From Mesorhizobium jarvisii (GTDB lineage: Bacteria > Pseudomonadota > Alphaproteobacteria > Rhizobiales > Rhizobiaceae), in contig NZ_QZXA01000006.1 of the NCBI RefSeq assembly GCF_003601985.1, positions 186,001 through 250,000 of the forward strand: a stretch of 64,000 nt of DNA, in the 5' to 3' direction. A model generated the notes under the pieces. That model searched no databases, was not told the DNA's origin, and worked only from the letters and a program-made list of their open reading frames with translations. Below are positions 1-8,370 of the stretch, one piece after another (the stretch's first letter is position 1; each line of letters starts with the position of its first letter). The position numbers and the translations under genes are program-made.

Positions 1-426
1 AACGATCCAGCCAAGGGCGGCGAAATCGCCAAGACGCAGATCGACCAGGGCTCCGACGTGGTCTACGCCGCGGCCGGCGGCACCGGCGTCGGCGTGCTGC
101 AGGCGGCGGCTGATGCCGGCAAGCTCGGCATCGGCGTCGATTCCAACCAGAATGGCCTGCAGCCCGGCAAGGTGCTGACCTCGATGATGAAGCGCGTCGA
201 CGTTGCCGTCTACACCGCCTTCATGGATGGCAAGAACGGCACCTTCAAGGGTGGCGTCGAGAATCTCGGCCTCAAGGAAGGCGGCGTCGACTACGCCATG
301 GATGACAACAACAAGGCACTGGTGACCGACGAGATGAAGGCTGCCGTGGAAAAGGCCAAGGCCGACATCATCGCCGGCAAGATCCAGGTGCACGACTACA
401 CGACCGACAACGCCTGCCCCTATTGA
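1..426 (+). CDS. BMP-family nucleoside-binding protein of an ABC transporter, C-terminal part
   Basis: The reading frame is open from base 1, so the start and the lipoprotein signal lie outside the window; 141 residues remain. The visible part has the second-lobe pattern of the BMP/Med family (PF02608): a DVVYAAAGGTG stretch, then IGVDSNQNG, then TSMMKRVDVAVY. Family members are periplasmic purine or general nucleoside receptors that deliver ligand to a two-permease, one-ATPase ABC importer. That ATPase and both permeases lie 0.9 kb downstream on the same strand, which fixes the role. A strong hairpin terminator follows the stop, so this gene probably has its own abundant transcript, usual for binding proteins. 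Confidence 0.9.
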   Translation, partial: NDPAKGGEIAKTQIDQGSDVVYAAAGGTGVGVLQAAADAGKLGIGVDSNQNGLQPGKVLTSMMKRVDVAVYTAFMDGKNGTFKGGVENLGLKEGGVDYAMDDNNKALVTDEMKAAVEKAKADIIAGKIQVHDYTTDNACPY

Positions 427-446
427 TCGGCAGACACCGATTTGCG

Positions 447-474
447 AACCGCCGGGTGAAAACCCGGCGGTTTT
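447..474 (+). terminator. Intrinsic terminator after the BMP binding-protein gene
   Basis: Two perfect 11-base arms (447-457 and 462-472) pair around a GAAA tetraloop and run directly into TTTT. It starts 20 bases after the stop and separates the binding protein from the rest of its transporter. Confidence 0.85.
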
Positions 475-482
475 GCGTCGGC

Positions 483-881
483 CTATAGTTTTCCGACGAA
501 ATAGCCGAGCGCGAACACCGCGATCAGCACGATAGCGATGACGGCGCCGCGCCGGCCGCCAAGTGAATGCACGCCAACGCCGTATGGTGACCGGGACAGG
601 CTTCGGATCACGGTTCGCGGTTTGGCATCATTGCCGAGCCCAACGCTGCGCATCTGTGGCAATTCGGCGAGGCGTTGCGTCACCAGCGCCCAATGATTGG
701 CAGGCAAGGCAGGTTTTTCGGCGCGGTCGAAAACATGCATGCGTTCGGCAAGCTGCAGCACCGCGTCGCGGAAGGCAGGGTCTATCTCCAGATCGCGCTC
801 GGCCCGTTCGCGATCGGTATCGTTCATCAGGCCGAGCACGTAGTCGCCGGCTCGCGCGATACGATCCCTTTCACCGACCAT
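483..881 (-). CDS. Small single-pass membrane protein with an anti-sigma-factor-like N-terminus
   Basis: This 132-residue protein has an N-terminal helical stretch (GDYVLGLMNDTDRERAER, then DPAFRDAVLQLAERM) resembling the start of RskA-type anti-sigma factors. The middle is basic, and one C-terminal membrane helix (about residues 110-130, AVIAIVLIAVFALGYFVG) ends the chain. No ECF sigma factor gene lies nearby, so a partner cannot be named, and the resemblance covers only the first 45 residues. It follows slyX by 22 bases on the same strand and is probably cotranscribed. A GAGGGGAGGG stretch upstream of the ATG serves as ribosome binding site. The role is uncertain. Confidence 0.55.
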   Translation of the reverse strand: MVGERDRIARAGDYVLGLMNDTDRERAERDLEIDPAFRDAVLQLAERMHVFDRAEKPALPANHWALVTQRLAELPQMRSVGLGNDAKPRTVIRSLSRSPYGVGVHSLGGRRGAVIAIVLIAVFALGYFVGKL

Positions 882-903
882 GGCTTGTACCCTCCCCTCG
901 TCC

Positions 904-1113
904 TCACCAATGCGGCGGCTTGGTCACCGGCACGTCCGGCGCCGCCTGCTCCTCCAGCGCCAGGAAGCGATCGGTCAGCGCGTCGAGCTTGCGCTGCATG
1001 CGCTCGATCACCGTCCACTGCTCGGCGATCTGTCCCGACAGTTCCTCGATGGTCCTTTCCTGCTCGGCGGCGCGGATTTCCAGCGTCGTCAGCCGGTCGG
1101 CGGGCATGATCAT
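904..1113 (-). CDS. slyX: SlyX family protein
   Basis: This 69-residue protein is almost entirely one predicted coiled coil: RLTTLEIRAAEQERTIEELS, then repeated hydrophobic heptads to about residue 55. It ends in KPPHW, the usual PPHY/W-type tail of SlyX. The molecular function of the family is unknown. I placed the start at the ATG at 1113, which has AGGGA upstream; GTG codons at 1137 and 1134 and an ATG at 1107 are in frame and possible. It lies opposite to and between the two halves of the nucleoside transporter locus. Confidence 0.8.
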   Translation of the reverse strand: MIMPADRLTTLEIRAAEQERTIEELSGQIAEQWTVIERMQRKLDALTDRFLALEEQAAPDVPVTKPPHW

Positions 1114-1171
1114 TCGCAGTCCCTGATCTTGCACCACAATGCCTTGCGTCGTGATGCGAATTTCGACGCCG

Positions 1172-1189
1172 TCATATTAGCGAATATGA
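1172..1189. promoter_or_regulatory. Palindrome in the leader of the nucleoside transporter operon
   Basis: Seven-base arms TCATATT and AATATGA flank a four-base centre (AGCG), giving a perfect AT-rich dyad in GC-rich surroundings. It lies between the divergent slyX and ABC ATPase genes, 140 bases before the ATPase start. It is a candidate operator for an unidentified regulator. Confidence 0.4.
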
Positions 1190-1328
1190 AGCCTGCGGAC
1201 ACGTTGGAAATTGACAAGCGCACCGGGATTTGCCGAGAGTGGATACTGCTCCGGCCAATTGGCACGGGCGGGGCGTCATGCTAGGCATTTTGACCAAGCG
1301 ATAAAAAAATAAGAGTGGGACTGGCTGC

Positions 1329-2861
1329 ATGGCGCAAGCCGCAATCGAACTGATCGGCATCAACAAGAGTTTTGGCGCCGTGCGCGCCAACCGCGACATC
1401 AATCTGGAGATCGCGCGCGGCACCATCCACGGCATCGTCGGCGAGAACGGCGCCGGCAAGTCGACGCTGATGTCGATCCTCTACGGCTTCTACCAGGCCG
1501 ACAGCGGCGAAATCCGCGTCGGCGGCAAGCCGGCATCGATCAAGACTCCCAATGACGCGATCGCGCTCGGCATCGGCATGGTGCACCAGCATTTCATGCT
1601 GGTCGACAATTTCTCGGTGCTGGAAAACATCATTCTCGGCGCCGAAAGCGATGCCCTCTTGAAAAGCAGCATCGCCAAGGCGCGCTCGGAACTCGAGCGG
1701 CTGGAGCGCGAATACGGGCTCGAAGTCGACCCCGACGCCATCATCGAGGAATTGCCGGTCGGCCTGCAGCAGCGTGTCGAAATCCTCAAGGCGCTCTATC
1801 GCGGCGCCGAGATCCTCATTCTCGACGAGCCGACAGGCGTCTTGACGCCGGCCGAGGCCGACCACCTTTTCCGCATCCTCAAGCAATTGAAGGAACAGGG
1901 AAAGACGGTGGTGCTGATCACCCACAAGCTGCGCGAGATCATGGCCATCACCGACAATGTCTCGGTCATGCGCCAAGGCACGATGGTGGCGACGCGCGAA
2001 ACCAGCAAGACGACGGTGGGAGAACTGGCCGAACTGATGGTCGGGCGCCGGGTGCTCCTGAGGGTCGAAAAGGGCGAAGCGGAAGCCGGCGCCGTCAAGC
2101 TCGCGGTCAAGAACCTGACAGTGAAGGATTCGCGTGGCGTCACCATGGTCGACGACATCTCCTTCGACCTGCGCGCCGGCGAGATCGTCGGCATCGCTGG
2201 CGTCGCCGGCAACGGCCAATCCGAACTTCTCGAGGCGATTTCCGGCATCAGGCATGCCGTTTCAGGCTCGGTCATGCTCGACGGCAAGCCGATCGACCTC
2301 ACGGGTGCCGCCGATCCGGGCGAATTGCGCGACCGAGGGCTGGCGCACGTGCCGGAGGACCGGCACCATGTCGGGCTGGTGCTGGCTTTCGAGGAGAACG
2401 AGAATTCCATCCTCGGCTATCACGACGACCCCCGCTATCTCAAAGGGCCATTCCTTAACGTCGATGCCATCATGGCCGACGCCAAGGACAAGATCGAGAA
2501 ATACGATATCCGGCCCGGCAATCCGCGCCTGAAGACGGCGAACTTCTCCGGCGGCAACCAGCAGAAAATCGTGCTGGCGCGGGAGATGGAGCAGGATCCA
2601 GGCGTGCTGATCGTCGGCCAGCCGACGCGCGGCGTCGATGTCGGCGCCATCGAATTCATCCACAAGCGCCTGATCGCGATGCGCGACCAGGGCAAGGCCG
2701 TGCTGGTGGTCTCGGTCGAGCTCGACGAGATCCGCTCGCTCTCCGACCGCATCCTGGTGATGTTTGCCGGCCGCATCGTCGGTGAGCGCGGTCCGGAAGC
2801 GACCGAGGGCGAGCTTGGCCTGCTGATGGCCGGCGTCGAGCGCCAGGAGGCAGCACTTTGA
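1329..2861 (+). CDS. Nucleoside ABC transporter, double ATP-binding subunit
   Basis: This 510-residue cytoplasmic ATPase has two fused nucleotide-binding domains, as in YufO/NupA of BMP-type nucleoside importers. The first has Walker A GENGAGKST (about residue 39), an LPVGLQQR signature region and Walker B ILDEPTGVL. The second has a degenerate P-loop (GVAGNGQSE, about residue 292), the signature FSGGNQQK (about 405) and VGQPTRGVDVG in place of a standard Walker B, which is typical of this subfamily, where one site is weak. It is the first gene of an ATPase-permease-permease operon; its stop overlaps the TTG start of the next gene. The leader carries the 1172-1189 palindrome. Confidence 0.95.
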   Translation: MAQAAIELIGINKSFGAVRANRDINLEIARGTIHGIVGENGAGKSTLMSILYGFYQADSGEIRVGGKPASIKTPNDAIALGIGMVHQHFMLVDNFSVLENIILGAESDALLKSSIAKARSELERLEREYGLEVDPDAIIEELPVGLQQRVEILKALYRGAEILILDEPTGVLTPAEADHLFRILKQLKEQGKTVVLITHKLREIMAITDNVSVMRQGTMVATRETSKTTVGELAELMVGRRVLLRVEKGEAEAGAVKLAVKNLTVKDSRGVTMVDDISFDLRAGEIVGIAGVAGNGQSELLEAISGIRHAVSGSVMLDGKPIDLTGAADPGELRDRGLAHVPEDRHHVGLVLAFEENENSILGYHDDPRYLKGPFLNVDAIMADAKDKIEKYDIRPGNPRLKTANFSGGNQQKIVLAREMEQDPGVLIVGQPTRGVDVGAIEFIHKRLIAMRDQGKAVLVVSVELDEIRSLSDRILVMFAGRIVGERGPEATEGELGLLMAGVERQEAAL

Positions 2862-3997
2862 GCACGCCATACGCCAAACTGCCGGCCTGGGCCGATTATG
2901 GGCTGATCCCGCTGATCAACCTGGCGGTGGCCTTCATCGTCGCCGGCTTCGTCGTGCTCCTGGTCGGCGAGAACCCGTTCCGCGCCGCCGTCATCCTGGT
3001 CGAGGGCGCCTTCGGCAAGGGGACCGGCATCGCCTTCACCCTCTTCTATGCCACCACCTTCATCTTCACCGGGCTTTCGGTGGCTGTGGCGGCGCATTGC
3101 GGCCTGTTCAACATCGGTACCGAGGGACAGGCCTATATTGCGGGCTTGGGCATCGCCATCGTCTGCCTGTCGTTCGACAGCGTGCTGCCCTGGTGGCTGA
3201 CATTTCCGATGGCCATCGTCGCTTCGGCGCTTGTGGGCGCTTTGTGGGCGCTGATCCCCGCCTATCTGCAGGCCAAGCGGGGCTCGCACATCGTCATCAC
3301 CACTATCATGTTCAACTTTATCGCCGCCTCGATCATGGTCTATCTGCTGGTCGGACCGCTGAAGCCGGCGGGGTCGCAAGCACCGCAGACCCGCAACTTC
3401 CTTGCCGGCGCCGAACTGCCGAAACTCAACTGGATCATCGAGCTGTTCGGCGCCAAGATCCGCTCGGCGCCGCTCAACGTCACCTTCCTGCTGGCGCTGC
3501 TCATGGCCTTCCTGGTCTGGCTGCTGATCTGGCGCACCAAACTCGGCTATGAGATGCGCACCTATGGCCACAGCCCCAAGGCGGCGCGCTATGCCGGCAT
3601 TTCGGAAACCCGCATCATCATCACCGCGATGATGATCTCGGGCGCGCTGGCCGGCATGATGGCGCTCAATCCGGTGATGGGCGATCAGCACAATGTCGCG
3701 ATCGACTTCGTCTCCGGCGCCGGCTTCGTCGGCATCGCCGTGGCGCTGATGGGGCGCCTGCATCCGGTCGGCATCGTGCTGGCGGCGGTCCTGTTCGGCA
3801 TGCTCTATCAGGGCGGCGCCGAACTTGCCTTCGAAATGCCGGCGATCAGCCGCGACATGATCGTCATCATCCAGGGCCTGGTGATCCTGTTCGCCGGCGC
3901 GCTCGAACACATGTTCAGGCCTTACATCCAGGCGCTGTTCGCCTCGTTCAGTCCGAGGTCGGTGGGCATGGAAGCGGTCAAGGGAAAGGGCGCCTGA
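2858..3997 (+). CDS. Nucleoside ABC transporter permease 1
   Basis: This 379-residue inner-membrane protein has about nine hydrophobic segments and the BPD_transp_2 pattern (PF02653), including GLFNIGTEGQAYIAGLG and the coupling-loop region RTKLGYEMRTYGHSPKAARY. It matches the larger permease of BMP-type nucleoside importers (NupB/YufP). The start is a TTG whose last two bases are part of the TGA of the ATPase gene; GGAGG lies 7 bases upstream, so translation is probably coupled. The second permease follows after one base. Substrate, by family and context, is nucleosides. Confidence 0.94.
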   Translation: MSTPYAKLPAWADYGLIPLINLAVAFIVAGFVVLLVGENPFRAAVILVEGAFGKGTGIAFTLFYATTFIFTGLSVAVAAHCGLFNIGTEGQAYIAGLGIAIVCLSFDSVLPWWLTFPMAIVASALVGALWALIPAYLQAKRGSHIVITTIMFNFIAASIMVYLLVGPLKPAGSQAPQTRNFLAGAELPKLNWIIELFGAKIRSAPLNVTFLLALLMAFLVWLLIWRTKLGYEMRTYGHSPKAARYAGISETRIIITAMMISGALAGMMALNPVMGDQHNVAIDFVSGAGFVGIAVALMGRLHPVGIVLAAVLFGMLYQGGAELAFEMPAISRDMIVIIQGLVILFAGALEHMFRPYIQALFASFSPRSVGMEAVKGKGA

Positions 3998-3998
3998 G

Positions 3999-4970
3999 AT
4001 GGATGTCTTTATCGCCATCGTGCAGATACTGGACTCGACCATCCGCCTGTCGGTTCCACTGCTGCTCGCCTGTCTCGCCGGCCTCTTTTCCGAGCGTTCC
4101 GGCATCTTCGACATCGGGCTGGAAGGCAAGATGCTGGTCGGCGCCTTCGCCGGCGCCGCCGCTGCTTCCGTGTTCCATTCGGCCTTTATCGGCCTCGGCA
4201 TGGCGATCCTGATTTCGGTCGCCTTCGCCATGGTGCACGGCTTTGCCTCGATCACCCACCGCGGCAACCAGATCGTTTCCGGCGTGGCGATCAATTTCAT
4301 CGCCGCCGGATCGACCATCATCCTCGGTCAGGCCTGGTTCCAGCAGGGCGGGCGCACGCCGGCGCTGCAGCCAGGCGAGCGGTTCGACGCGATTGTCTGG
4401 CCCGGCGCCGAGGCGGTCAGGGACGTGCCGATCATCGGGCCGATCTATGCGGAACTGATATCGGGCCATTCGCTGCTGGTCTACCTCGCCTTCCTGATGG
4501 TGCCGTTCACGTGGTGGGTGCTGTTCCGCACCCGCTTTGGCCTCAGATTGCGCGCCGTCGGCGAGAACCCGGCCGCTGTCGACACCGCCGGCATTTCGGT
4601 CGCCTGGCTGCGCTACCGGGCCTTGATCTGCACCGGCATTCTCACCGGCGTCGCCGGCGCCTATCTGTCGATGGTGCAGAATGGCGGCTTCGTGAAGGAC
4701 ATGACCGCCGGCAAGGGCTATATCGCGCTGGCGGCACTGATCTTCGCCAAGTGGAAGCCGGTCAACGCCATGTTCGCCTGCCTGCTGTTCGGCTTCCTCG
4801 ACGCGGCGGCGATCCGCCTGCAGGGCTCGCCGCTGCCGATCATCGGCAAGGTGCCGGTGCAGTTCATGCAGGCGCTGCCCTATATCCTCACCGTCATCCT
4901 GCTCGCCGGCTTCATCGGCAAGGCCATCCCGCCGCGCGCCGGCGGCGTGCCCTACGTCAAGGAACGCTGA
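3999..4970 (+). CDS. Nucleoside ABC transporter permease 2
   Basis: A 323-residue inner-membrane protein and the smaller BPD_transp_2 permease, NupC/YufQ type. Diagnostic stretches are SERSGIFDIGLEGKMLVGAF near the N-terminus and RTRFGLRLRAVGENPAAVDT in the coupling loop. It heterodimerises with permease 1. Its ATG lies one base after the upstream stop. Its own stop merges with the ATG of a palindromic repeat (4970-5072), which probably ends or processes the transcript before the salvage genes. Confidence 0.94.
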   Translation: MDVFIAIVQILDSTIRLSVPLLLACLAGLFSERSGIFDIGLEGKMLVGAFAGAAAASVFHSAFIGLGMAILISVAFAMVHGFASITHRGNQIVSGVAINFIAAGSTIILGQAWFQQGGRTPALQPGERFDAIVWPGAEAVRDVPIIGPIYAELISGHSLLVYLAFLMVPFTWWVLFRTRFGLRLRAVGENPAAVDTAGISVAWLRYRALICTGILTGVAGAYLSMVQNGGFVKDMTAGKGYIALAALIFAKWKPVNAMFACLLFGFLDAAAIRLQGSPLPIIGKVPVQFMQALPYILTVILLAGFIGKAIPPRAGGVPYVKER

Positions 4971-5072
4971 TGCATGTCGCCCAAAAGTGACCTCGGTTTT
5001 GGGAGAACGACATGCATAAAACAAAGAGTTAAAGCGCGTCGCCTGAATCCGTTTCGACGCGACGCGCTTTAA
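4970..5072. repeat. Composite palindromic repeat, complete copy
   Basis: Two hairpins lie in tandem. The first has arms ATGCATGTCG (4970-4979) and CGACATGCAT (5008-5017), with further pairing between CCAAAA and TTTTGG. The second has perfect 14-base arms (5029-5042 and 5059-5072, TTAAAGCGCGTCGC and its complement). A degraded copy of the same two-part unit lies at 56838-56945. It resembles dispersed rhizobial intergenic palindromes and may end the permease transcript. Confidence 0.8.
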
Positions 5073-5138
5073 GGTTTGACGGCCCGGCGTGTGCCTCGCG
5101 CCGGGTTTTGGACACGATCATCGGAGAGAACAACTGTA

Positions 5139-5531
5139 ATGTCGCATGATCTGTTCGAAGCGGCCAGGACCGCCATGGCCAAGGCCTATGCGCCCTACTC
5201 GAAATTTCCGGTGGGCGCCGCCTTGCGCACCGAGGACGGACGCGTCTTCACCGGCGCCAACATCGAAGTCGCTTCCTATCCTGAAGGCTGGTGCGCCGAG
5301 ACCACCGCGCTTGGCCACTACATCATGGGCGGCGGTGGCAAGATCGTGGAAATCGCGGTCCTTGCCGAACGCATGGCCAAATGTTCGCCTTGCGGCGGCT
5401 GCCGCCAGCGGCTGGCCGAATTCTGCCAGCCGGACACAAAACTCTACCTCTGCGACAATACGGGCGTGGCCGAGACCGTGACCATGGGTGACATGCTGCC
5501 CTATGGTTTCCGCGGCGACATCCTGAAATGA
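5139..5531 (+). CDS. cdd: Cytidine deaminase
   Basis: This 130-residue enzyme deaminates cytidine and deoxycytidine to uridine and deoxyuridine. The zinc site is visible: CAE (about residue 52, ligand Cys and catalytic Glu) and PCGGC (about 84, two more Cys ligands), the three-cysteine pattern of the homotetrameric class. The N-terminal YAPYSKFPVGAAL motif is also typical. I chose the ATG at 5139, preceded by GGAGAG; a longer frame upstream lacks family similarity. It is the first of three salvage genes (cdd-punA-deoA) placed behind the nucleoside importer. Confidence 0.96.
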   Translation: MSHDLFEAARTAMAKAYAPYSKFPVGAALRTEDGRVFTGANIEVASYPEGWCAETTALGHYIMGGGGKIVEIAVLAERMAKCSPCGGCRQRLAEFCQPDTKLYLCDNTGVAETVTMGDMLPYGFRGDILK

Positions 5532-5561
5532 GGAATTGGCTCAAATGAAGAGCGGGCTGCA

Positions 5562-6371
5562 ATGACCGAAAAGGCGGTGGACCATCTGATCGAAAGGCTG
5601 GACGGCCTGGCGCCGTCGACGGCGCTGGTGCTGGGATCTGGCCTCGGCGTCCTTGTCGACCGGATCGAGCACCCGATCCGCGTCCCCTATGCCGACCTGC
5701 CCGGTTTCCCCCGGAGCGGCGTCAGCGGCCATGCCGGCGAAGTGGTGGCGGGCCTGTTTGCCGGAAAGCCGGTGCTGATGCTGTCCGGCCGCGCCCATTA
5801 CTACGAGCATGGCAACGCGGCAGCGATGCGCCCGGTGCTGGAAGTGCTCGCCGGCATCGGCATCACCAAACTGATCCTCACCAACGCCGCCGGTTCGGTC
5901 GACCCGGACATGCCGCCGGGCTCGGTGATGATGCTCACCGACCATATCAATTTCTCCGGCAGCAATCCGCTGATCGGCGAGCCCAGCGACCGCCGCTTCG
6001 TCGGCCTGACCGAAGCCTACGATGCCGGCATCCGCAAGGCGATCGAACGCGCCGCCAAGGCGACCGGCACCGCGCTGCACAAGGGCGTCTATATGTGGTT
6101 TTCCGGCCCGTGCTTCGAAACGCCGGCCGAAATCCGCATGGCGCGCATCATGGGCGCCAACGCCGTCGGCATGTCGACCGTGCCGGAAGTCATTCTCGCC
6201 CGCTTCCTCGGCCTGCGCGTCGCCGCCTGCTCGGTCATCACCAATCTGGCGGCCGGCATGACCGGAGCCGAGCTTTCGCATCAGGAGACCAAGGACATGG
6301 CGCCAGTCGGCGGGTCGCGGCTGGCAACGGTCCTGTACAGAATGTTCCGCGACGGACTGCTGGAGAGCTGA
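5562..6371 (+). CDS. punA: Purine nucleoside phosphorylase
   Basis: This 269-residue phosphorylase splits inosine, guanosine and deoxy forms with phosphate to free base and (deoxy)ribose 1-phosphate. Family marks of the trimeric PNP/MTAP group are GSGLGVLVD (about residue 28), SGRAHYYEHGN (about 78), TNAAGSVDPDMPPGSVM and MSTVPEVILAR. The tail MSTVPE...ACSVITNLAAGM contains the usual specificity loop. It begins 30 bases after cdd and its TGA shares one base with the ATG of deoA (TGATG), so the two are translationally coupled. Confidence 0.95.
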   Translation: MTEKAVDHLIERLDGLAPSTALVLGSGLGVLVDRIEHPIRVPYADLPGFPRSGVSGHAGEVVAGLFAGKPVLMLSGRAHYYEHGNAAAMRPVLEVLAGIGITKLILTNAAGSVDPDMPPGSVMMLTDHINFSGSNPLIGEPSDRRFVGLTEAYDAGIRKAIERAAKATGTALHKGVYMWFSGPCFETPAEIRMARIMGANAVGMSTVPEVILARFLGLRVAACSVITNLAAGMTGAELSHQETKDMAPVGGSRLATVLYRMFRDGLLES

Positions 6372-7690
6372 TGCTTCCGCAGGAAATCATCCGCCACAAG
6401 CGAGACGGCCACAGGCTCTCGGCCGGTGAAATCGCTGCCTTCATCGGCGGCTTGACCTCGGGCGCCGTCACCGATGGCCAGGCCGCGGCTTTCGCCATGG
6501 CGGTGTTCTTCAACGGCATGAACCGCGACGAGGCCGTGGCCTTGACGCTGGCCATGCGCGATTCCGGCGATGTCCTCGACTGGTCGGACCTGCCCGGCCC
6601 GGTCACCGACAAGCATTCGACCGGCGGTGTCGGCGACAATGTCTCGCTGATGCTGGCGCCGATCGTCGCCGCCTGCGGCGCCTATGTGCCGATGATTTCG
6701 GGCCGTGGCCTCGGTCATACCGGCGGCACGCTGGACAAGATGGATGCGATCCCCGGCTACATCAGCCAGCCCGATATCGCGTTGTTTCGTCAGGCGGTGC
6801 TGGAAACCGGCTGCGCCATCATCGGCCAGACCGCCGATCTGGCGCCGGCCGACCGCCGGCTCTATGCCATCCGTGACGTCACCGGCACCGTGGAATCGGT
6901 GCCGCTGATCACCGCCTCGATCCTGTCGAAGAAGCTGGCCGCCGGCCTGGGCTCGCTGGTGCTCGACGTCAAGGTCGGCAATGGCGCCTTCATGGAGAAG
7001 TCGCGCGACGCAACCGCGCTCGCCAACAGCCTGGTCGAGGTCGGCAGCGGCGCCGGACTGAAGGTCTCGGCACTGATCACCGGCATGAACGAGCCGCTGG
7101 CCTCGGCCGCCGGCAATGCCGTCGAGGTGCGCAACGCCGTCGATTTCCTCACCGGCCGCCTGCGCGACCGGCGGCTGGAAGATGTGACGCTGGCGCTGGC
7201 CGCCGAAATGCTGCAGTCGGCGGGACTGGTGTCGTCCAACCAGGACGGCTTGCGGCGCGCCACAGAGACGCTCACCAGCGGCCGCGCCGCCGCCACCTTC
7301 GCGCGCATGGTGGCGGTGCTCGGCGGCCCGGCGGATTTCATCGAGAAGCCGGAGAAATATCTGGCCGTGGCGCCAACGGAATTGGTGGTGAGGGCGACGA
7401 CGGACGGCTTCGTCTCCGGCATCGCCACGCGCGACATCGGCCTTGCGGTGGTTGGCCTGGGCGGCGGGCGCACGAGGCCCGACGACAAGATCGATCCCAG
7501 CGTCGGTATCACCAGGCTGCTGCCCATAGGCGCTGAAGTCCGTGCCGGAGACGCACTGGCACTGATCCACGCCCGCTTGCCCTCCGATGCCGAGGCGGCG
7601 GCCGCGACTGTGCTTTCGGCTTATGCGATCGGCGCCTCGAAACCACCGGCGGACAAAACCGTCATGCGGCGGATCCTGCCGCGCGGTTGA
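6371..7690 (+). CDS. deoA: Thymidine phosphorylase
   Basis: This 439-residue glycosyltransferase family 3 enzyme converts thymidine or deoxyuridine plus phosphate to the base and deoxyribose 1-phosphate. Visible motifs are DKHSTGGVGDNVSL (phosphate binding, about residue 80), SGRGLGHTGGTLDK (about 110) and a C-terminal pyrimidine nucleoside phosphorylase domain starting near residue 340. The start at 6371 overlaps the punA stop; length matches E. coli DeoA (440). It ends immediately next to the stop of the convergent protease-like gene with no base between. Confidence 0.96.
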   Translation: MLPQEIIRHKRDGHRLSAGEIAAFIGGLTSGAVTDGQAAAFAMAVFFNGMNRDEAVALTLAMRDSGDVLDWSDLPGPVTDKHSTGGVGDNVSLMLAPIVAACGAYVPMISGRGLGHTGGTLDKMDAIPGYISQPDIALFRQAVLETGCAIIGQTADLAPADRRLYAIRDVTGTVESVPLITASILSKKLAAGLGSLVLDVKVGNGAFMEKSRDATALANSLVEVGSGAGLKVSALITGMNEPLASAAGNAVEVRNAVDFLTGRLRDRRLEDVTLALAAEMLQSAGLVSSNQDGLRRATETLTSGRAAATFARMVAVLGGPADFIEKPEKYLAVAPTELVVRATTDGFVSGIATRDIGLAVVGLGGGRTRPDDKIDPSVGITRLLPIGAEVRAGDALALIHARLPSDAEAAAATVLSAYAIGASKPPADKTVMRRILPRG

Positions 7691-8254
7691 CTACTGGACA
7701 AGCAGCAACGTACCGTTTTCGGCCTGATATTTGCCGAGCCGGTTGAGGAAGCTCATGCCGATCAGGTTGGTGCTGAGCGCCCTGTCGTCGAGCACGATGG
7801 CCCGCACATCTTCGACGCTGATGCTGCCGATCTGCAGCCGGTCGATCATCACCACGGCCGCCTTGATCGAGCCGTTGGCGGTGTTGACCTCATGGCTGAA
7901 ATCGGACGGATTGAGCGACAGCCCGATCCTGCGTGCCGTCGACGTATTGACCGCGACCAGCGTCGCGCCGGTGTCGATCATCCCGTCGACCTGACGGCCG
8001 TTGAGTTTGAAGGTGGTCGAGAAATGTCCGCGCCCGTCCGCTGTGACGGCGACCTTGCGGCCGGTCGGCAGCGGCGCGGCCGGTCTGTCGGGAACCGACG
8101 CCAGGCTGACCTGCGGTTGTGCCTCGACCTCGGGCCTGGCCGTCACCGTCGATTTCAGCAGGTTTTCGAATATCTGCGGATTCGACTGATAGATGACCGG
8201 GATCGATGCCGATGTCCCGGCAAAGACGCTGAGGATGAGAAGCTTGCGCAGCAT
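7691..8254 (-). CDS. Exported retropepsin-like aspartic protease
   Basis: This 187-residue protein begins with a signal sequence or membrane anchor (MLRKLLILSVFAGTSASIPV). It carries one retropepsin-like domain (clan AA, TIGR02281 type): GHFSTTFKLNGRQVDGMIDT with the catalytic Asp in the DTGAT motif near residue 98, then a flap region and a second hydrophobic core (MSFLNRLG). One lobe only, so it would work as a dimer. Relatives occur widely in alphaproteobacteria with unknown substrates. It is convergent with deoA with zero spacing and has no evident operon partner. Confidence 0.85.
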   Translation of the reverse strand: MLRKLLILSVFAGTSASIPVIYQSNPQIFENLLKSTVTARPEVEAQPQVSLASVPDRPAAPLPTGRKVAVTADGRGHFSTTFKLNGRQVDGMIDTGATLVAVNTSTARRIGLSLNPSDFSHEVNTANGSIKAAVVMIDRLQIGSISVEDVRAIVLDDRALSTNLIGMSFLNRLGKYQAENGTLLLVQ

Positions 8255-8370
8255 GGATCGGCCTTTGTGAGAGCCGATTCATTATCGCCGGATGGTGTTC
8301 GCCACTTTAACGGGCGCCGAAACCATGTCTTTGCGTAAACGCTTGGTAAATCGTACCAGGCAACCTGTTA

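Noticed and set aside
1253..1275. TTGGCACGGGCGGGGC as a sigma-54 promoter before the nucleoside ATPase gene
   Set aside because: The GG half (TGGCAC) is present, but the downstream half should read TTGC at fixed spacing and does not.
2435..4321. 628-codon open frame on the minus strand across the two permease genes
   Set aside because: The plus-strand genes have complete transporter families, correct starts and coupling. The antisense frame is rich in Arg, His, Asp and Gly as expected from the complement of GC-rich codons and has no domain.
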